Below are positions 12,191 through 23,169 of a DNA stretch of 64,000 bases, piece after piece. Made by a program: the position numbers and the translations under genes. The notes beneath the pieces are model-generated. The model searched no databases and was not told the origin of the DNA. It saw only the letters and a list, made by a program, of their open reading frames with translations. Source of the DNA: Paguma larvata (Eukaryota; Chordata; Mammalia; Carnivora; Viverridae); the NCBI GenBank assembly GCA_030068075.1, contig CM057827.1, positions 74,414,500 to 74,478,499 of the forward strand. The letters run 5' to 3'. Position 1 is the first letter of the stretch. Every line of letters begins with the position of its first letter.

Positions 12191-13526
12191 TATAGAAAAA
12201 AACAAAATATACATGATCAAGTTTTTTAATATGAAAATCATCTAAAAAGTCATTGATCTAGTGATCTTGAGATGTTCACGTATTTACTTATTTTATAGTG
12301 TACACTTGTAAAGAGCATATCTCATGATAAATACTCATTTTTAACAAGTTTTTGTCACTTTATAATTTAGTGGACATGTCAACAAATCAAAATTTGCATC
12401 ATTTATAATGACCACACTCATTTTGTTATTAATCTTCTCAATTCCCTTCTGAGTATCTTCTAATATCTTATCTCTTAAAGGTACTTTTAATTTTTCACTT
12501 TAAATTAAATATTGAATGGGTCCAAATAAATTTATACATAGACATCTTCATCCTTTCTACTTATTCATACTGAAAACAGGTATCCCCCTTGAAAAAAGTC
12601 ATTGGTAGCAATTTTACACACCTTCAAATAGCATTTTAGCTGAACTAAGCTTAAAATATTTGAAGACAACCTCTCATGACCTTTAATGCTGCTTTGAGAT
12701 CCAGTAGTTTTGACATGCTCTTAGTATATCATGACTAAATATTTTGATTCAGTAAACATAATTGTTTTTCAGTTTTGTGTTTGAATTGCCACTCATTAAA
12801 CTAGAACGGACCTCTCAAAATCTCTCTCGATCTTAGCAAAGTACTGAAAAGCCCTTTTCTGAGTCTTCTAACACTCTCTTTGGGGTTTGGAGGTTCACTT
12901 GACTTAAAATGAGTCTTAATTTGCCGAGTGACTTGTTGCAATCACAAGTATTGTAAACTATCAAAGGACTAAGCCTTTTCATTTTAAGTTAGCATTCCTC
13001 TTACATTCCACACTCTTTCACTCACTGGCTGGTCACTATTCAATGAGTGTTAATTGCTGAGATTTCACAGGTGTGAAGTAAAAGAATAATCAGAGAGTAT
13101 GTTCTGCAAGAATATGTGTGCACAAATATGATTAAGAGTTTGAACATTCAAATTATGGATAACTATGCATGAAACAGAAGATGTTTTCCTTAATATATAT
13201 GGAAAAGACTGAAGAAGACTGAATTATTGTACAATGAGCATAGTAAAGAGGCTTTCTACCAGGAGGTGTTATTCTTTGCTCCTAATACCTTCCATAGTTC
13301 CAAATAATTGTTTCTTTCTCCCTCTAGTAGAATTTATGGATTATCTCAATTCTTTTATTCATTTATATCATCCTTTTACTTGCCTTCTCTGTATGTTTTC
13401 CAGCTTCACATTTTGGCAAAATCATTGAGGGGCAAAAGCATATCAATGTTCAGTATCCATATTTCTCAATTCTTCCTTATTTTCTACCTTCAGAATACTT
13501 CAGCATCTTCTCTATTGACTGAGTCA

Positions 13527-14462
13527 ATGGATGGAGCAAATGACTCTGTGGTATCTCAATTTGTATTGATTGGTCTTTCAAATTCTTGGGAGATGCATCT
13601 TTTTCTCTTTTGGTTCTTCTCTGTGTTCTACATGGGAATTATCCTGGGAAACCTCTTCATCGTGTTCACGGTAATAATCGACTCTCATTTACACACCCCC
13701 ATGTACTTCCTACTGGCCAACCTCTCTCTTCTTGATCTAGGTCTGTCCTCTACAACCGTGCCCAAAATGATCTCTGATCTTTTCACTGACTGCAACATCA
13801 TTTCCTTTCCTAAATGCATGATACAGATATTTTTTATTCATGTCATGGGTGGAGTTGAGATGGTGCTGCTCATAGCCATGGCGTATGACCGGTACACTGC
13901 AATCTGTAAGCCTCTCCACTACCTGACCGTCATGAGCCCCAAAATGTGTGTCTCCTTTGTAGTGGCTGCCTGGATAGTGGGGATAATCCATGCTGTATCT
14001 CAGTTTGTTTTTGTCATAAACCTGCCTTTTTGTGGCCCTAATGAAGTAGATAGCTTTTACTGTGATTTTCCTCGAGTCATGAAACTTGCTTGTGTAGACA
14101 CTTACAAGCTAGAGTTTGTAATCATTGCCAACAGTGGGTTTATATCTATGGCTACTTTCTTCTCTTTAATTATATCCTATATCTTCATTTTGGTCACTGT
14201 CTGGAAACGTTCTTCAGGGGACTTATCCAAAGCATTTGTCACACTGTCAGCTCACATCACTGTAGTGATTTTGTTTTTTATGCCATGCATGTTTCTCTAT
14301 GTGTGGCCTTTCCCTACATCATCACTGGATAAATATTTGTTCATAGTCGACTTTGCTATTACCCCCGTCTTGAATCCTGCCATCTATACATTAAGAAACA
14401 AAGACATGAGAGTGGCCATGAGAAGACTGGGCAAACAGATGGTGCATCCTACTGGTATCTAA
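13527..14462 (+). CDS. Olfactory receptor, OR4 family (gene A), intact
   Basis: A 311-residue class II odorant receptor, a seven-transmembrane GPCR of olfactory neuron cilia that signals through Golf. Landmarks: N-glycosylation sequon NDS at 5-7; GN in TM1 at 41-42; [10 protein letters not shown] at 58-67; conserved Cys 97 and 179; [10 protein letters not shown] (DRY box) at 118-127; SY at 217-218; [10 protein letters not shown] in TM6 at 235-244; [12 protein letters not shown] in TM7 at 280-291. Length is normal for the family. The ATG was chosen because homologues start with this MDGAN-type leader; the frame stays open upstream only because it runs into intron. A splice acceptor (TTTTCTACCTTCAG, exon from 13,494) precedes the ATG by 33 nt in frame. 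Closest remembered relatives are OR4F-type ([22 protein letters not shown]); OR4G is possible. AATAAA at 14,788. Nearly identical to gene B at 61,325. Confidence 0.96.
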   Translation: MDGANDSVVSQFVLIGLSNSWEMHLFLFWFFSVFYMGIILGNLFIVFTVIIDSHLHTPMYFLLANLSLLDLGLSSTTVPKMISDLFTDCNIISFPKCMIQIFFIHVMGGVEMVLLIAMAYDRYTAICKPLHYLTVMSPKMCVSFVVAAWIVGIIHAVSQFVFVINLPFCGPNEVDSFYCDFPRVMKLACVDTYKLEFVIIANSGFISMATFFSLIISYIFILVTVWKRSSGDLSKAFVTLSAHITVVILFFMPCMFLYVWPFPTSSLDKYLFIVDFAITPVLNPAIYTLRNKDMRVAMRRLGKQMVHPTGI

Positions 14463-15589
14463 TAATGAATGGAGCAAATCTAGATTCTACATGCTTAAGA
14501 CTCACCAAGAACACTGCAAGTCATATAACTGTTGTCATTACTATGGAAAGAGCTACTATTTGGGGACATAGTTCAGCAAAGTTTCACCTATAGAAATTGA
14601 TTGTTGAGTAAGAGGTGACTTTATTTGGCTAATGACAAAGAATAAGTTAACTTCATCTACTTCCATCAAGAACAGAGATGAGAATATAGAAAACTGAGGT
14701 GATTTCTAAAAGTAAACTTAACATTCAAATACCATTTTCTGATTTATGTATTCTAGGACTTGCTTATTGTATTTATTCTCAGTTATCAATAAATACCTCA
14801 AAAATGATAATATATCTCATGGCAAAAAATATATTTAACAGATAAAATGTGATTCGAGGAAGTAAAAATCTATAAATTATATTTTTAATTTCTATTTTAA
14901 TTTTATTTTAACTTAGAATAAGAACAAAATCTGCTATGTATTTTTTATGTGGAGCCCAGAACACAAACTTGACTTTGTCAGTTTAGGATGCCTTTGTAGT
15001 TTTGTTTTGATTAGAATTGTAGGTAATTTCCTTAAAGCTGTCAATACTTCAGTGAATACAAACCAGAGCTTTTTGTACTTTCATCTGCCTCTCTAGTATT
15101 GTAAAAATGAAGTTTTTCCAATATTCAATCAGCTGGTTTATTCTAAAAAAAAATGCATAGAAATAATAGCTGTTCCAAAGGAGAATTATCACCCAAGGGT
15201 GTGTATTTAAAGGCCCTGACTTCTTTGAATATGATTTCTTGGACACATGCTCCCAGGAGCTTACATATCTGAGTTTGATAGCCTTGGATAAATGTTAAGA
15301 CAAACCCAGTAAAGCATATGCAGTTTAATTAAGAAATTCTACATTTGGAATAAATGCTTTATTAAACTTACAAGTAACTTTTTCATTCATTTATTTCTAC
15401 TAACCTGTGAATAAAATCTGCTCAATTAAGGAAACTAATGCCAATATTTTTTTGTCCTGTGTTTCTCCAAGAAACCTTTCCAATAACATCTCTGCTTCCT
15501 CCATACAAATTAATCATTAATACTTCTTATAATGCTTTGGTATTTATCTGGATGAAAATTTCTTCTTTACTTGATCATTTCTAACCACT
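14463..15589. other. 3' flank of OR gene A
   Basis: 3' UTR and flank, A/T-rich, with a poly-A signal AATAAA at 14,788-14,793. Aligns with 62,264-63,350 of unit B at lower identity than the coding exon. No further gene seen. Confidence 0.5.
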
Positions 15590-16815
15590 CTCTCTTTCAA
15601 ATATTCCACTGGGCTTCTGAGAAACTACAGTCTCCTGCTTTTCCCCCAACTCTTTGGGACTTCCTTCCCAGGATCATTTTGCTGTGTTTGTCTCATCTGC
15701 TCCGCCAACAAACTCAGTGTTCCTCAGAATTACATCTTTGGCCATTTCTCACTCCATATTCTATCCCCAGGTAGCCCCCTTACCCTTGGTTTTAATTTTA
15801 CCATGTCAGCTAGGAGTGTCAAAGCTGGGATATTATTTCTTGAGTTTCTACTTCATAAATCTGTCGTCTACTGTCCTGATGTTTTAAGGGGATCTCCCAC
15901 TCAGCAGGTCTTAAACTAAACTAATAATCTTGTTCTCTAAACTGCTCTTTTTTCATATCCCCAATCACAATATTTGGCACCAATATTTATCCAGTTCCTC
16001 AATGCAAAATTCGGAAGTAATAATGAACTCCTCCTTCCTGATCCTCGATATTCAATAAAATTGAAAATCCTATGAATTCCAACTTCTAAACACCTCTTAA
16101 ATATGTCCCTTTGTTTTCCTCCAAATATCACCATTGTTGTCTAAGAGTTCACATCTTTTTTCAAATAGAATATTAAGTCACCTATATGTCTTCCCACTTC
16201 AAATTTTATTTGCCTTGATTCCCATTATCTACATTCAGGACGAGATCTTTTAAATATAAATCTAAGCATGTGATCATTCTCCTCAAGACCCTTTACATAC
16301 TTGCCACTACTCTTAAATTAAAACAAAACACAAATCCCTTTTCAAGATTTATCAGGCCTTCCAAGACCTGACCCCCATCCTCCTCTCTAGCCCCAGAGGA
16401 CAACATGCTCTAGCCGTGAAATTCCAGAAGCAATTTGGTTTCCTTTGCTTGTCCAAAAAGTTCATTCTCTCAACTTAAGGCTTTACACTGATTGAAATAT
16501 TTGTCCTTTATACTTTGCCTATTAACATCTATCCATTCTTCAAATATCAGTTTCAACGTCATACTGTTAGGGAAATCTTCTCAGAAGCTGGGTCCAGGAG
16601 CGCTCCCTCTGGACTATATACTATTATATACTCCCTAGTACCATTCTGTAACATAGCCATACTCAGGATTTCTAATTTGATGTTTGTCTTCTGCATTATA
16701 TTTTAAGTTTCATGTGAAGAAGGGCTGTGTCCATTATGGTTACTGCTGTAACATCACTAACAACATTACAGAAAAATGCTCAATAAATATTTACCATTAA
16801 ATAAATGAATAAAAC
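15590..16815 (+). repeat. Ancient L2 LINE remnant
   Basis: Old L2-type sequence in sense orientation: a segment like CTTCCAAGACCTGACCCCC near 16,355, a mid part TTTCAACGTCATACTGTTAG, and the 3' end motif CTCAATAAATATTTACC near 16,779. No coding capacity. The left part is shared with unit B (63,350-63,875), so unit A's boundary lies within this element. Confidence 0.65.
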
Positions 16816-16859
16816 GAAAAAAGTTAAAAAATAGCAATGTGAATAATTTATTCATTAGT

Positions 16860-17640
16860 GTCTGGGATTTCTTTTTTTCTTAAGTCAACTTTTGTTTTAG
16901 ATAATTATAGATTCGCATCAAGCTCTAAGAAATAAGAGATCTCATGCACCCTTCACCCACTTTCCCTCATCAGGAAACCTGTAAAAGTACAGTTAAATAT
17001 TACAACCAGGATATTGATGTTAAAATAGGCAATATACAGAACAATTTCTATCAGCACAAGGTTCCCTTCTGCTACCATTTTGTACCCACACCCACTTCAT
17101 CCTGCCTCTCCCTTCCCTAATCCCGAGGAACTGCTAATCTCTTCCCCATTTTTATCCTCTTGTCATTTCAAGAATGTTATATATATGGAATTACAGAATA
17201 ATTTGGGGGGACTGACTTTTTTCACTAGGCATAATTCCCTGGAGATTTACATAGATTGTTCCATGTTTCAGTAGCTGATTCCATTTTATTACTGAGTACC
17301 ACAGCTTATTTTAACTTTTTACATTTTGAAGGACAACTGAGTTGTTTCTAGTTTTGGGCTAATATGAAAAAGCTGCTATAAACATTTGAGTACATTGGTG
17401 TGAACATAAGTTTTCGTTTCTCTGGGATAAACAGAAGTAAAATTGCTGGATCATATCCTACTTGCAGGTTCTGTTTTTTAAGAATTGCCAAACTGTTTCC
17501 CAGAATGGCTGTAGCACATGTACAATGTAAAACATTCCTACCAGTAATGTATGACCCAATTTCACTGTATCTTCACCAGCATTTGGTGTTGACACTATTT
17601 TTTAAGAAAATTTTTAGCTACTATGACTATCCAGTCCACT
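16860..17640 (-). repeat. Old L1 (L1M-type) fragment, antisense
   Basis: Antisense L1 3' text: GTTCCATGTTTCAGTAGCTG, then AAATTGCTGGATCATATCC and AAGAATTGCCAAACTGTTTCC. Well diverged with no intact frame. Confidence 0.65.
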
Positions 17641-18101
17641 CAGCAAAAATAAAGGTTAAATGCATTCAAGAAGAAGGCCACAACCATATCAAGTGCAGTT
17701 TTGTCACTGAAAAGCGTCTTCATCTTCAACACTCCAAAGTTCAGGAACATAGGTAAACATACACACAAACACTGGCTATAATTGATAAGAAGAAAATGAT
17801 CGATTTATTCCCCCACTGTTATTTATAAGAATTATCTTTACATATCAGGGATTTTACATCTATTCTTTCAACTTTGGTACTATGAGTGAAGTAGGTCCAC
17901 GTGGGCTATGTTTTCATACCCTCATCATCTCATCTCAGTGCTTCCGAGCTATTCACCCCAAAGATCATGTAACCTATATAGGGATATTTTTATACAAACT
18001 AACATATTGCCTCAAAACCTCCCTCTTTCCTGTTTCATTATCAAGAAATTTCTTTTTCACTCTTTCTCTCATGGGGAAACCTATGTGACTCAAAGACTTA
18101 G

Positions 18102-18305
18102 TCCCCTGAGAGAAACTGATAATGGGCTGTTGGCCTTCTCTGAGACAACAGTAGGTCACTCTCCTGTGCAGCTAATTAGCTTATTTCCCATTATGAAGAA
18201 TCTTATATATTGCTTTGTCTTTGAGGGAAGATTATGTACAGAAATTAAGGCTAAGCTCTCTGAATCTCTCTTCTAAAAATGCACATCCTGTGACTGAACA
18301 GGCAG
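18102..18305 (+). promoter_or_regulatory. Candidate promoter and 5' exon of the 25.2-kb OR gene
   Basis: The sequence from about 17,900 to 18,310 is paralogous to the promoter regions of units A and B: it shares GACTCAAAGACTTAGTCCCC (A: GACTCATAGACCTGG) with an O/E-like TCCCCTGAGA at 18,102-18,111, and a later block ending in a donor GGCAG|GTAGGA at 18,305/18,306. The TATA-like run of A and B is not kept. The next coding exon on this strand is at 25,161, about 6.9 kb away, of which roughly 2 kb is later L1/SINE insertion. Confidence 0.4.
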
Positions 18306-18511
18306 GTAGGAAAGATGCTTTTCAATGACAAAACTGCACCTGTCATGGTTGTGTCCTTCTCTCTATCCCCCTCAACTCAGTTTTCTGCCCCTCTGTAAAA
18401 TATTTGTGTCAGAAATTTTTTCCTTTACAAAATTTTTTGTCCTTTTATTCTATGCTATCACTCTCTTATTCTCAAATTTCAATTACTGAATGACCTTGTC
18501 TTATCAAATCC

Positions 18512-18514
<3 letters not shown>

Positions 18515-18556
<42 letters not shown>
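18515..18556 (+). repeat. (AC)n microsatellite
   Basis: About 21 uninterrupted AC units, a standard polymorphic marker type. Confidence 0.98.
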
Positions 18557-21004
18557 TCTAATATATTCAATTTGCCTCCTTAATTGAAGAGTTTTCAAGA
18601 TTCACGTGTTTCCGACATTTGTGTTCTCCAACCCATTTTAATCTTTTTTTTCCCCACTGTGTAAAGGAGACATCGGATCTCAACCATTCCCACACTTTTT
18701 GAGAACCAAATTCTCTTTTAACCAAATGAAGGACATATCAGTCCCCGACATCCAAGATTCTGTGGTTCCCTCTCCTTCAGTATTAATTTCCCCCACATTT
18801 GAAGGAACCAGCCAATGCCTAGTCTGAGAGGCTATGATCAGATTCAAAAATCTTCTGGCCCCATGCCAGGGAATGGTACAGAGGAGCTATAACTTCTGAG
18901 ATGGAACAGTTCAAGATGGCCATGTTGTTTGAAGAAACAGGAAAGGGGGTTACAAAGAAAAATATCCCATGGAGAGAAAAAAGTCTTTCAGGAGAGGAAG
19001 GCCAATTTTATTTTAAATAAAATAAAAAGTCAGGGATGAATAGGGACTTTCCATTTAGGTTACAGGGATCCTACCAAACATAAATAATTCTAGCTTTTTC
19101 ATGACTCTTTCTATTTAGCAGGTGTACAGTATTATTGAGTAAGACCATTTTACTAGAAGTTAGACTGACTTCTAATTCTGACTCTGGGAATGTATTGCTG
19201 TGAACACACTGGCTAGACATTTAACCTCACGGCGTTGTCTTTCTACCTATAGAATGAAGTAATTGAATAAGGTTCCCTCAAAGTTCTTTCCCACTTCTAT
19301 AAAATCTCTAATTCTGGTCATCTTTTTTGTTTAATATGTGTCTATATTTCCTGTTTAAAGATGGTTCTCTCCAGGCCCTCAATGACTGAAACAGTTTACA
19401 TTTCTAAGAGGAAGGACAGCAAACTCTATGGGGACTTGGCTTCTGAAGAACTCCTGAGAGGTTCACAAAGCCACCAGAGTTTTCTAAAAAGGCAGAGAAA
19501 CCAAGTACATGGTTGTTTTCTCCAAAGAAGCTCTCTCAGGTCGTCAGGATTTCCTCAACAATGATACATGCTAATTCCAGATCTCTGTAACAGAAAGGGT
19601 GGAAATTTCTTCACTCAGCTAAATACTCAGCTATCACTAGGAAGTACAAGTTTGTGGAGTAGGCATTATTAAATTCAATTTCTCTATATATTTATGAGGG
19701 TTACTGTTTTGTTTCTTGTATGAACAATTTAGTACCTGTTTCTAAGAAATCCATTCATTGCATATATGCTGGGCTTTTTCTATGTGCCAGCCACTGTTTT
19801 AGACAAATGATACAGTCTTAGACAAAGCAGAAAGGGTCCCTATATCATAAACTTTAATTTTATATTTATGAAAAGCTATAAATACTAGAACTAGGATAAG
19901 TAAAATAGTGCCTGGATGCTAAGGATGCTTTTGATCAGTTACTTCCTACTTTTTTAGAGGTGACTCACATGTCATTTTTCTGCGTCACCAATGTTCAACT
20001 ACCCAGTCCATTTGACCAAACCCCACTGCCACATGCATGACTCATATGCTTAGTCTTAATTTGTCTTCATGTCAGTAGCTGTTTTATGTACAGCTTTATT
20101 ATTACTTTCCATCCTTCCCATCAAACTATACCTAAAGCAGTGAAAAAAAAAAAAAAAACAAAATGAAGCTCACATTCAGGTGTTTGTAATTTATCAATAT
20201 GTGTTGGTTTAAACCTTGACAGGCAACCTAAGCAAAGATGTGCACAGTTCTACCAATGTCTTTTTTGATCATCGATTTATCCACCTTATTTGTCTTTTAG
20301 GATTTTATTTCCCTCCTGACCCCCCCTTTTATTTTCTTACTCTCTGTCCAATCTATCTTCATTCTTCCCCTTTCTTTATGGGTTCTTTTCTGCCTGTCCT
20401 TTATACATGCTACTCACTTTGACTCCACCACATTGATTATACTCTGTTCCATATTTTGCATTGTGATTGTCCATGTTATAATAATTAAAGTTCATAAATA
20501 GATTAAATCATATGTTACAAATGGAGGTTTAGAGGTTATAGGCTAATAGATTCATGTAGTGTGGGATCTTCCTGTTTACACAAATTATCACACAAACACC
20601 AAGACAAACATCATTTCAGCACGACTAACCTAACAGTAATGGGACAAATTAATTCAGAAACTTTCGTTGATTTTATAAGATGAAATGCCCTCTTTATGAG
20701 AGTCCTGAAGTACTAGGCTTACATATATTCATAGTTTCACAAAATAAAACATGTGATCTCGAGAAGTCATGGTTCTTCAGCTTCAACTTTATTTCTCCAG
20801 ACTGAATGATGAGTTTTGGAAGTCACCAAACACCTTCTGGTCAGCAAATAGAGATTTGCCATGAAATGTTTTCCATGAAATAAGGATGACCTTGTTAACT
20901 CTATAATGCTCCCAGATTCAATTCCTTTCCCCAAATCCTTTGTCCTTATCCCCTTTTAATTTGGATGATTTAAATGTGGATTAAAAAGTACAGCGATGGC
21001 AATG
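18557..21004. other. Intron-like sequence with old repeats
   Basis: Presumed intron of the 25.2-kb OR gene. A MIR-like stretch is visible at about 19,140-19,310 (ATTGCTGTGAACACACTGGC, then TTTAACCTCACGGCG). A region near 19,755-19,830 (TATGTGCCAGCCACTGTTTT) looks like ancient SINE/LINE sequence. The short open frames are not supported as genes. Confidence 0.4.
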
Positions 21005-21352
21005 AGAAAGAATAAAATCTGGCCATGTGTAGCAACATGGACGGATTATGCTAAGTGAAATAAGTCAGAGAAAGACAGATACCATATGTTTCCATGCATA
21101 GGTGGATTTTGAGAGACTTAGCAGAAAACCATGGGGGAGGGAAAGAGGAGAAAAGAAAAAAGAGAGGGAGGGAGACAAAACCTAAGAGACTCTCAAAGAC
21201 TAAGAACAAACTGAGAGGTGAGGGGGATGTGGGAATGGGGACAGTGGGTGACAGGCACAGAGGAGGGCACTTGTTGGGATGAGCACTGGGTGTTATATGG
21301 AAACCAATTTTACAATAAATTATTAAAAATAATAAAATAAAATTACAGAATT
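21005..21352 (+). repeat. 5'-truncated LINE-1, 3' end only
   Basis: Typical carnivore L1 3' terminus: GCAACATGGACGGATTATGC, GAGAAAGACAGATACCATATG, GATGAGCACTGGGTGTTATA, ending CAATAAATTATTAAAAATAA plus A-rich tail. Around 350 bp, so strongly 5'-truncated. Confidence 0.88.
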
Positions 21353-22180
21353 TAAAAAAAAAAGTCCGGCGATGATAGTATGAATTAATTGAAATGGTAA
21401 AACCTGGCTTTCAGAGAAAATGCAAAAAGGCGTATTTAGAACATTAGAAGGTAGAAGACAGTGTAAAAATTGAGAGGTAACAAAAATAATTTCATATTGT
21501 GCAGAAAGGAAATGAATAAAACCTACTTGTCTCCATCTGCTATATTCCTCCCACGGCATTGTCTCTTCAGTCTCATTTGTACTTTATTGCCTCTACTTAA
21601 TGTACCATTTATTGTGTCTCTCTTAATATTTCCTGCTGCAACATAACGAAGCTTGTTCACTATGAACTGGATAGGAACCCTGGAACATCTACTTTATTTC
21701 TAGGTATTTCATGGTTACCAGAATTCATTCTAAATGGCCAATCCTAGCCAAAGTGAAGCAGGGAAGATGCTTTGCCAATTATCTGGATGGAATACCCCAA
21801 GAAGTTTCAACTTCATGATAGTTTTATACAAAGTGCTAGAAGTGCTTTACTTACTAAGCTATGCCTCCTCCTCCCCACCTTAGTAATCACAGCTATGAAT
21901 CAATTTCTGACAATTTATGAAAATGACTGAGTGAGAGAACTGTTAGAGTCTGTTACTTTCTCATTTAATTTGTCTTCCAATAATTATGAGTCAATCCTTG
22001 TTTTCAAACATTCTTAATAAACTATTCCTTCAACTCCCCATGCTCTTTGATGTTTTTATCAAGAACCAAATATGTGAACCAAAAAATATTTCAAAATCTA
22101 AAACAGAATTTAAAAAAATTTAAAAATTTTTTAAAGCTCTAAAAAATTCAAAATCAATTGCTATTATTTAAAACTATGCA
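21353..22180. other. Intergenic/intronic, no feature seen
   Basis: A/T-rich unique-looking sequence. No gene, RNA or clear repeat recognised. Confidence 0.3.
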
Positions 22181-22370
22181 GGGAGCCTGGCTGGCTCAGT
22201 CGTTTGTTTCCGATTTCAGCTCAGGTCATGATATCACTGCTACTGAGTTCGAGCCCCACGTCAGGCTCTGTGCTGAGCCTGCTTCAGATTCTGTGCCTCC
22301 CTCTCTTCTCTCTCTGTCCCTCCCCTACTTGCACTCTTTCTCTGTCTCAAAAAAAATATGTTAAAAAATT
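22181..22370 (+). mobile_element. SINEC copy
   Basis: Head GGGAGCCTGGCTGGCTCAG, body GTTCGAGCCCCACGTCAGG, tail TCTCAAAAAAAATATG. Diverged head but clear body. Confidence 0.92.
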
Positions 22371-22439
22371 TTTTATTTTGAAATTTGTTTACTTTTATGG
22401 CACTTAATATTATAAAGAAAAATCTTCCTAATGTTATAA

Positions 22440-22960
22440 TAAACTCTTTTATTAACATTTGTTTTAACAACTGTATTATATTCCACCATATACAAATATT
22501 ATAGTAGACTTAAGGCTAATACTTAGCATTTAGATTGTTCAAATTTTTCCACTGTTTAGTGTAATGAATATTTCTGTGCCAGAAATTTTCCTGCACAAAT
22601 AGAATTCCTTAAGGAGTATCATTTCGCCAAATGATATGGAGTCAATATTCTTGATACATGATTTCAAAATATTTTTTAATGCTTGAATGAGTCTATATTT
22701 CCCCAAGCAATATATGAAAGTATCTAGTTCATTGAGATTTTCTGAGTTTTGATAATAATTGTAAAATATTTTTCTAATTTAATAGGAAAATTATATATTA
22801 CATTTTATCTTATTTCTTTGACTTGCAATGAAGAAATATATACATCTACACATACACACACATATAGTTTACATTTCTGAATTCTCTCTTTGTATCATTT
22901 GCCCATTTATCTACTAAGTTTTGGAGGTTTTTCTGAATGGTTTGATCTCTTTTTCTATAT
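22440..22960 (-). repeat. Possible old LINE fragment, antisense
   Basis: TTGTTCAAATTTTTCCACTG, followed by GAATATTTCTGTGCCAG and later TTTCTGAATGGTTTGATC, resemble antisense L1M-type 3' sequence. Weak call. Confidence 0.35.
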
Positions 22961-23169
22961 TATAAAGATATAAACCTTTTGTCCCTCTATCTATGGTATT
23001 TCAAATGCAACTATGATTTATGTGTTGCTTTGGGGTAAATTGTCTTTAAGCAATAGAAACGGACTTCATCAGAGTCTTAATTGTTATTATATTGTTATTA
23101 TTCTATACTCATTTCTAATTTTTATTTAATTTTTTATTCTTTTTAAAATTTTATTATTCTTGATTGTAT

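Larger units (their letters stand above)
8855..16135 (+). repeat. Segmental duplication unit A (partner 56.4-63.9 kb)
   Basis: About 7.3 kb collinear with 56,408-63,875. Matching blocks in the same order: antisense L1 fragment, hAT-type repeat, OR promoter, 5' exon donor, intron, OR coding exon, 3' flank and L2-derived sequence. Non-coding identity by eye is roughly 80-88%, so the duplication is not recent. Private differences include the (TAGA)n expansion at 9,947 here, and the L1 end with purine tract in unit B. Confidence 0.9.

Noticed and set aside
13308..13526. 73-codon upstream extension of OR gene A
   Set aside because: Lies mostly in the intron, upstream of the acceptor at 13,493; unit B has a different and shorter extension, so it is not coding.
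13737..13991. 84-codon frame on the - strand, repeated at 61,535-61,789, with a similar one at 32,245-32,499
   Set aside because: These are antisense shadows of conserved OR coding sequence; recurrence follows from gene duplication, not from a separate gene.
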